DNA of 7,504 nt from Methylotenera sp. (lineage in GTDB: Bacteria > Pseudomonadota > Gammaproteobacteria > Burkholderiales > Methylophilaceae): positions 1 through 7,504 of the forward strand of contig DAIDAH010000137.1 in NCBI GenBank assembly GCA_027310735.1, in the 5' to 3' direction. A program made the position numbers and the translations under genes. Below, in pieces: positions 6,259 through 7,504 of this stretch (within the stretch, counting starts at the first letter, position 1; every line of letters starts with the position of its first letter). Below the pieces are notes generated by a model. It did not search any database. It was not told the origin of the DNA and was given only the letters and a program-made list of their open reading frames with translations.

Positions 6259-7004
6259 TGAACGATAATCAACTTCTCCGCTATAGCCGCCACATACTCC
6301 TTCCGCAAGTCAGCTACGAAGGCCAAGATAAGCTCGTTAATAGTCATGCACTCATTGTTGGTGCGGGCGGCTTAGGCTCACCCGTCGCCTTGTATCTAGC
6401 GGCGAGCGGTGTAGGTACTTTAACTATTTGTGATTTTGATGTGGTGGATTTAACTAATTTGCAGCGGCAGATTGTGCACACAACGTCATCGGTAGGTGTC
6501 AATAAGGCTATTTCGGCGCAGCAGACTTTGTTGGGGATTAACCCTGAGGTTGTCGTGAATGCTGTTTGCGGAAAATCGACAGAAGATGACTTTGCTAGAT
6601 TAGTTTCACAAGCTGATGTGATAATTGATTGTAGCGATAACTTTGCTACGCGTTACACCTTAAATAGGCTGTGTGTGAAATTTAAGAAACCTTTGGTATC
6701 AGGTGCTGCGATTGGTTTTGAGGGGCAAGTGACGGTCTATGATATGCGTTCAGAGACTAGCCCTTGTTACCATTGCCTGTTTCCTGATAATGGTGAAGAT
6801 ACTGAACTGCGTTGCGCTAACAATGGCGTATTTGCGCCGCTAGTGGGTATGATAGGTACCACGCAGGCGGCTGAAGCGTTGAAGTTGTTAATGGGCATTG
6901 GTGAGAGCTTGCAAGGGCGATTGTTGCTGCTGGACGCGCTGTCTATGGAGTGGCGCACTATCAAGCTGAAAAAAGATTCAGCTTGTAGTGTTTGTGGAAT
7001 ATAA
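6258..7004 (+). CDS. moeB: E1-like sulfur-carrier adenylyltransferase (MoeB/ThiF/HesA family)
   Basis: This cytoplasmic enzyme uses ATP to adenylate the C-terminal glycine of a small ubiquitin-fold sulfur carrier (MoaD in molybdopterin synthesis, ThiS in thiamine synthesis). At 248 residues it is full length. It shows LLRYSRHILLP at the N-terminus, the nucleotide loop GAGGLG (35-40), the Asp-rich strand DFDVVDLTNLQRQ (59-71, with the conserved Arg70), DCSDNFATR (124-132), and Cys186 at the position of the conserved cysteine of MoeB. Zinc-site cysteines are at 170/173 and 243/246. No rhodanese domain is present, so it is the short bacterial form. The ATG at 6258 shares a base with the prepilin stop (TAATG), with GGAAAG at 6244-6249 as a weak ribosome site. 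An upstream in-frame ATG at 6201 lies inside the prepilin gene and is not needed. MoeB and ThiF cannot be separated by eye; MoeB is the usual name for this length. Confidence 0.9.
   Translation: MNDNQLLRYSRHILLPQVSYEGQDKLVNSHALIVGAGGLGSPVALYLAASGVGTLTICDFDVVDLTNLQRQIVHTTSSVGVNKAISAQQTLLGINPEVVVNAVCGKSTEDDFARLVSQADVIIDCSDNFATRYTLNRLCVKFKKPLVSGAAIGFEGQVTVYDMRSETSPCYHCLFPDNGEDTELRCANNGVFAPLVGMIGTTQAAEALKLLMGIGESLQGRLLLLDALSMEWRTIKLKKDSACSVCGI
6962..6985 (+). other. Perfect 9-bp hairpin inside the 3' end of the moeB-like gene
   Basis: CAAGCTGAA (6962-6970) and TTCAGCTTG (6977-6985) are exact reverse complements around a six-base loop, AAAAGA. The hairpin covers the codons for the last residues before the final zinc-site cysteines. 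No U-run follows on either strand, so it is not a classical intrinsic terminator. It could slow RNA decay or be chance. Confidence 0.5.
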
Positions 7005-7008
7005 GGTT

Positions 7009-7045
7009 CCTTCCCAGTAGTAGGGGGAAGGTTAGGATGGGGGTG
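7009..7045 (+). repeat. Left inverted repeat arm of the DUF559 unit, with hairpin
   Basis: The core GGTTAGGATGGGGGT (7030-7044) matches, with one mismatch, the reverse complement of 7424-7438 on the other side of the DUF559 gene. Just outside the core, CCTTCCC (7009-7015) pairs with GGGAAGG (7025-7031) across a nine-base loop, giving a 7-bp GC-rich hairpin. It begins five bases after the moeB stop and lies between convergent genes, so it could also act in transcript ending, although no U-tract follows. Confidence 0.7.
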
Positions 7046-7050
7046 TACCT

Positions 7051-7410
7051 TTACGTCTCACTCACCTGCGACAGGGTGTTATAGATTTTTTCAAGTACAC
7101 CTTCAGTATTCTGTAACACCTCGTTATTCCAAAAACGTAATACCTTCCACCCTTGTGATTCTAGCCATGCTGTACGTAAATTGTCCTGCATGTGTAATTC
7201 ATTATGCTGACCACCATCTATTTCAATCGCTAACTTTGCATCAATACATGCGAAATCAAGAATATATTTTCCTGCGGGATGTTGGCGTCTGAATTTAAAA
7301 CCGAGTATCTGGCGCGCTCTTAAATGTTGCCATAAGTGCGTTTCGGCATTGGTCATGTTACTGCGTAATGTTCGAGAGAAATCTTTGGTGCTGGGTGGGA
7401 TTTTGCTCAT
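7051..7410 (-). CDS. DUF559 domain protein, Vsr-like / PD-(D/E)XK nuclease-fold
   Basis: The protein has 119 residues, which is full length for the stand-alone DUF559 family; that family is related to the very-short-patch-repair and restriction-endonuclease-like fold. Visible family features are NAETHLWQHLRARQ (21-34, with Glu23), GFKFRRQHP (37-45), LDFAC (51-55, with Asp52), LAIEIDGGQH (60-69, with Glu63, Asp65 and His69), and GWKVLRFWNNEVL (87-99). The Asp52...Glu63-x-Asp65 spacing resembles a PD-(D/E)XK active site, so all presumed catalytic residues are intact. The cellular role of the family is not established, to my knowledge. It is transcribed against the pilus/moeB operon, with 46 bases between the two stop codons. 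It sits between two inverted copies of a G-rich repeat, which hints at a mobile or repeat-associated history. No methyltransferase or toxin partner is in the window. The ribosome site before the ATG is weak. Confidence 0.88.
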   Translation of the reverse strand: MSKIPPSTKDFSRTLRSNMTNAETHLWQHLRARQILGFKFRRQHPAGKYILDFACIDAKLAIEIDGGQHNELHMQDNLRTAWLESQGWKVLRFWNNEVLQNTEGVLEKIYNTLSQVSET

Positions 7411-7421
7411 GGTTTACTTTG

Positions 7422-7459
7422 CAACCCCCACCCTAACCCTCTCTAGGGACTTCCCCTAC
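7422..7459 (-). repeat. Right inverted repeat arm of the DUF559 unit
   Basis: The core ACCCCCACCCTAACC (7424-7438) is the reverse complement of the left arm core with 14 of 15 bases matching. Further out, CTTCCCCTAC (7450-7459) is the reverse complement of GTAGGGGAAG, close to GTAGGGGGAAG at 7020-7030 in the left arm. About eleven extra bases, including a small CCCT-CTCT-AGGG hairpin at 7437-7448, separate the two blocks in this copy. The arm lies directly upstream of the DUF559 start codon. Confidence 0.7.
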
Positions 7460-7466
7460 CTGTCAA
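7445..7466 (-). promoter_or_regulatory. Possible promoter for the DUF559 gene
   Basis: On the minus strand a perfect TTGACA (complement of 7461-7466) is followed 15 bases later by TAGAGA (complement of 7440-7445), which matches only three of six positions of the -10 consensus. The -35 box is good, but the spacing and -10 box are poor. It overlaps the right repeat arm. Confidence 0.22.
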
Positions 7467-7480
7467 GCAAAATCATCCTA

Positions 7481-7499
7481 ACACCCGTTTTACGGGTGT
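7481..7499. terminator. Hairpin with 8-bp stem, possible terminator of a neighbouring gene
   Basis: ACACCCGT (7481-7488) and ACGGGTGT (7492-7499) pair perfectly around a TTT loop. AATCA (7471-7475) and TGATT (7499-7503) could extend the stem past a bulge. The window ends before any U-run could be seen on the plus strand; on the minus strand only a short TTTT occurs, about 15 bases downstream. It may terminate a gene arriving from the right, or belong to a repeat. Confidence 0.4.
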
Positions 7500-7504
7500 G
7501 ATTG

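Noticed and set aside
7009..7031. Hairpin after moeB as a standard intrinsic terminator
   Set aside because: The stem is GC-rich but no U-run follows on either strand; it is better described as part of the repeat arm.
7051..7410. DUF559 gene as part of a restriction-modification or toxin-antitoxin pair
   Set aside because: There is no methyltransferase, antitoxin or other partner gene beside it in the window.
1..7504. CRISPR array, tRNA, rRNA or insertion sequence
   Set aside because: No regularly spaced repeats, RNA-gene motifs or transposase-like frames were seen on either strand.

Overview
The window reads as one continuous plus-strand operon that builds an envelope-spanning pilus or secretion machine of the type IV pilus / type II secretion superfamily. 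It is followed by a MoeB/ThiF-type adenylyltransferase gene and then by a convergent, minus-strand DUF559 nuclease-like gene set between inverted repeats. The protein families, the moderate-to-low G+C and the gene content suggest a betaproteobacterium. A methylotroph of the Methylophilaceae (Methylotenera-like) is my best guess from memory, held with low confidence.

Layout. Positions 1-565 hold the C-terminal part of the assembly ATPase (PilB/GspE/MshE type; its Walker A half lies upstream of the window). Positions 570-1775 encode the polytopic platform protein (PilC/GspF/MshG type). Positions 1798-3444 encode a bitopic protein that joins a PilM-like cytoplasmic domain and a PilN-like periplasmic domain in one chain, as GspL does. 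Positions 3441-4073 encode a PilO/GspM/MshJ-like bitopic protein. Positions 4070-4633 encode an exported PilP/MshK/GspC-like protein. Positions 4640-5611 and 5614-6258 encode two unusually large prepilin-like proteins that share a cysteine-bracketed LPCP...C...LPW-TLG core and carry EF-hand-like loops. Gene spacings are 4, 22, -4, -4, 6, 2 and -1 bases up to and including moeB at 6258-7004, which starts on the last base of the preceding stop codon (TAATG). All of this is consistent with one transcript and translational coupling.

How the parts would work together (inference from the families). The ATPase drives the platform protein in the inner membrane. The GspL-, PilO- and PilP-like proteins form the alignment complex that bridges to an outer-membrane secretin. 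The two prepilins, processed by a prepilin peptidase, would be filament or tip subunits. No secretin, peptidase or conventional small major pilin gene is in the window; these must lie elsewhere or upstream. The set resembles the MSHA pilus module most, but the gene order and the prepilins are not those of the standard msh, pil or gsp operons.

The right end (7005-7504) is different in character. A 119-residue DUF559 protein on the minus strand lies between two imperfect inverted copies of a G-rich repeat, a layout reminiscent of a small mobile or repeat-domesticated unit. The last 94 bases are non-coding and end in an 8-bp hairpin. No RNA genes, CRISPR arrays or insertion sequences were seen, and no stretch longer than 300 bases lacks a gene.
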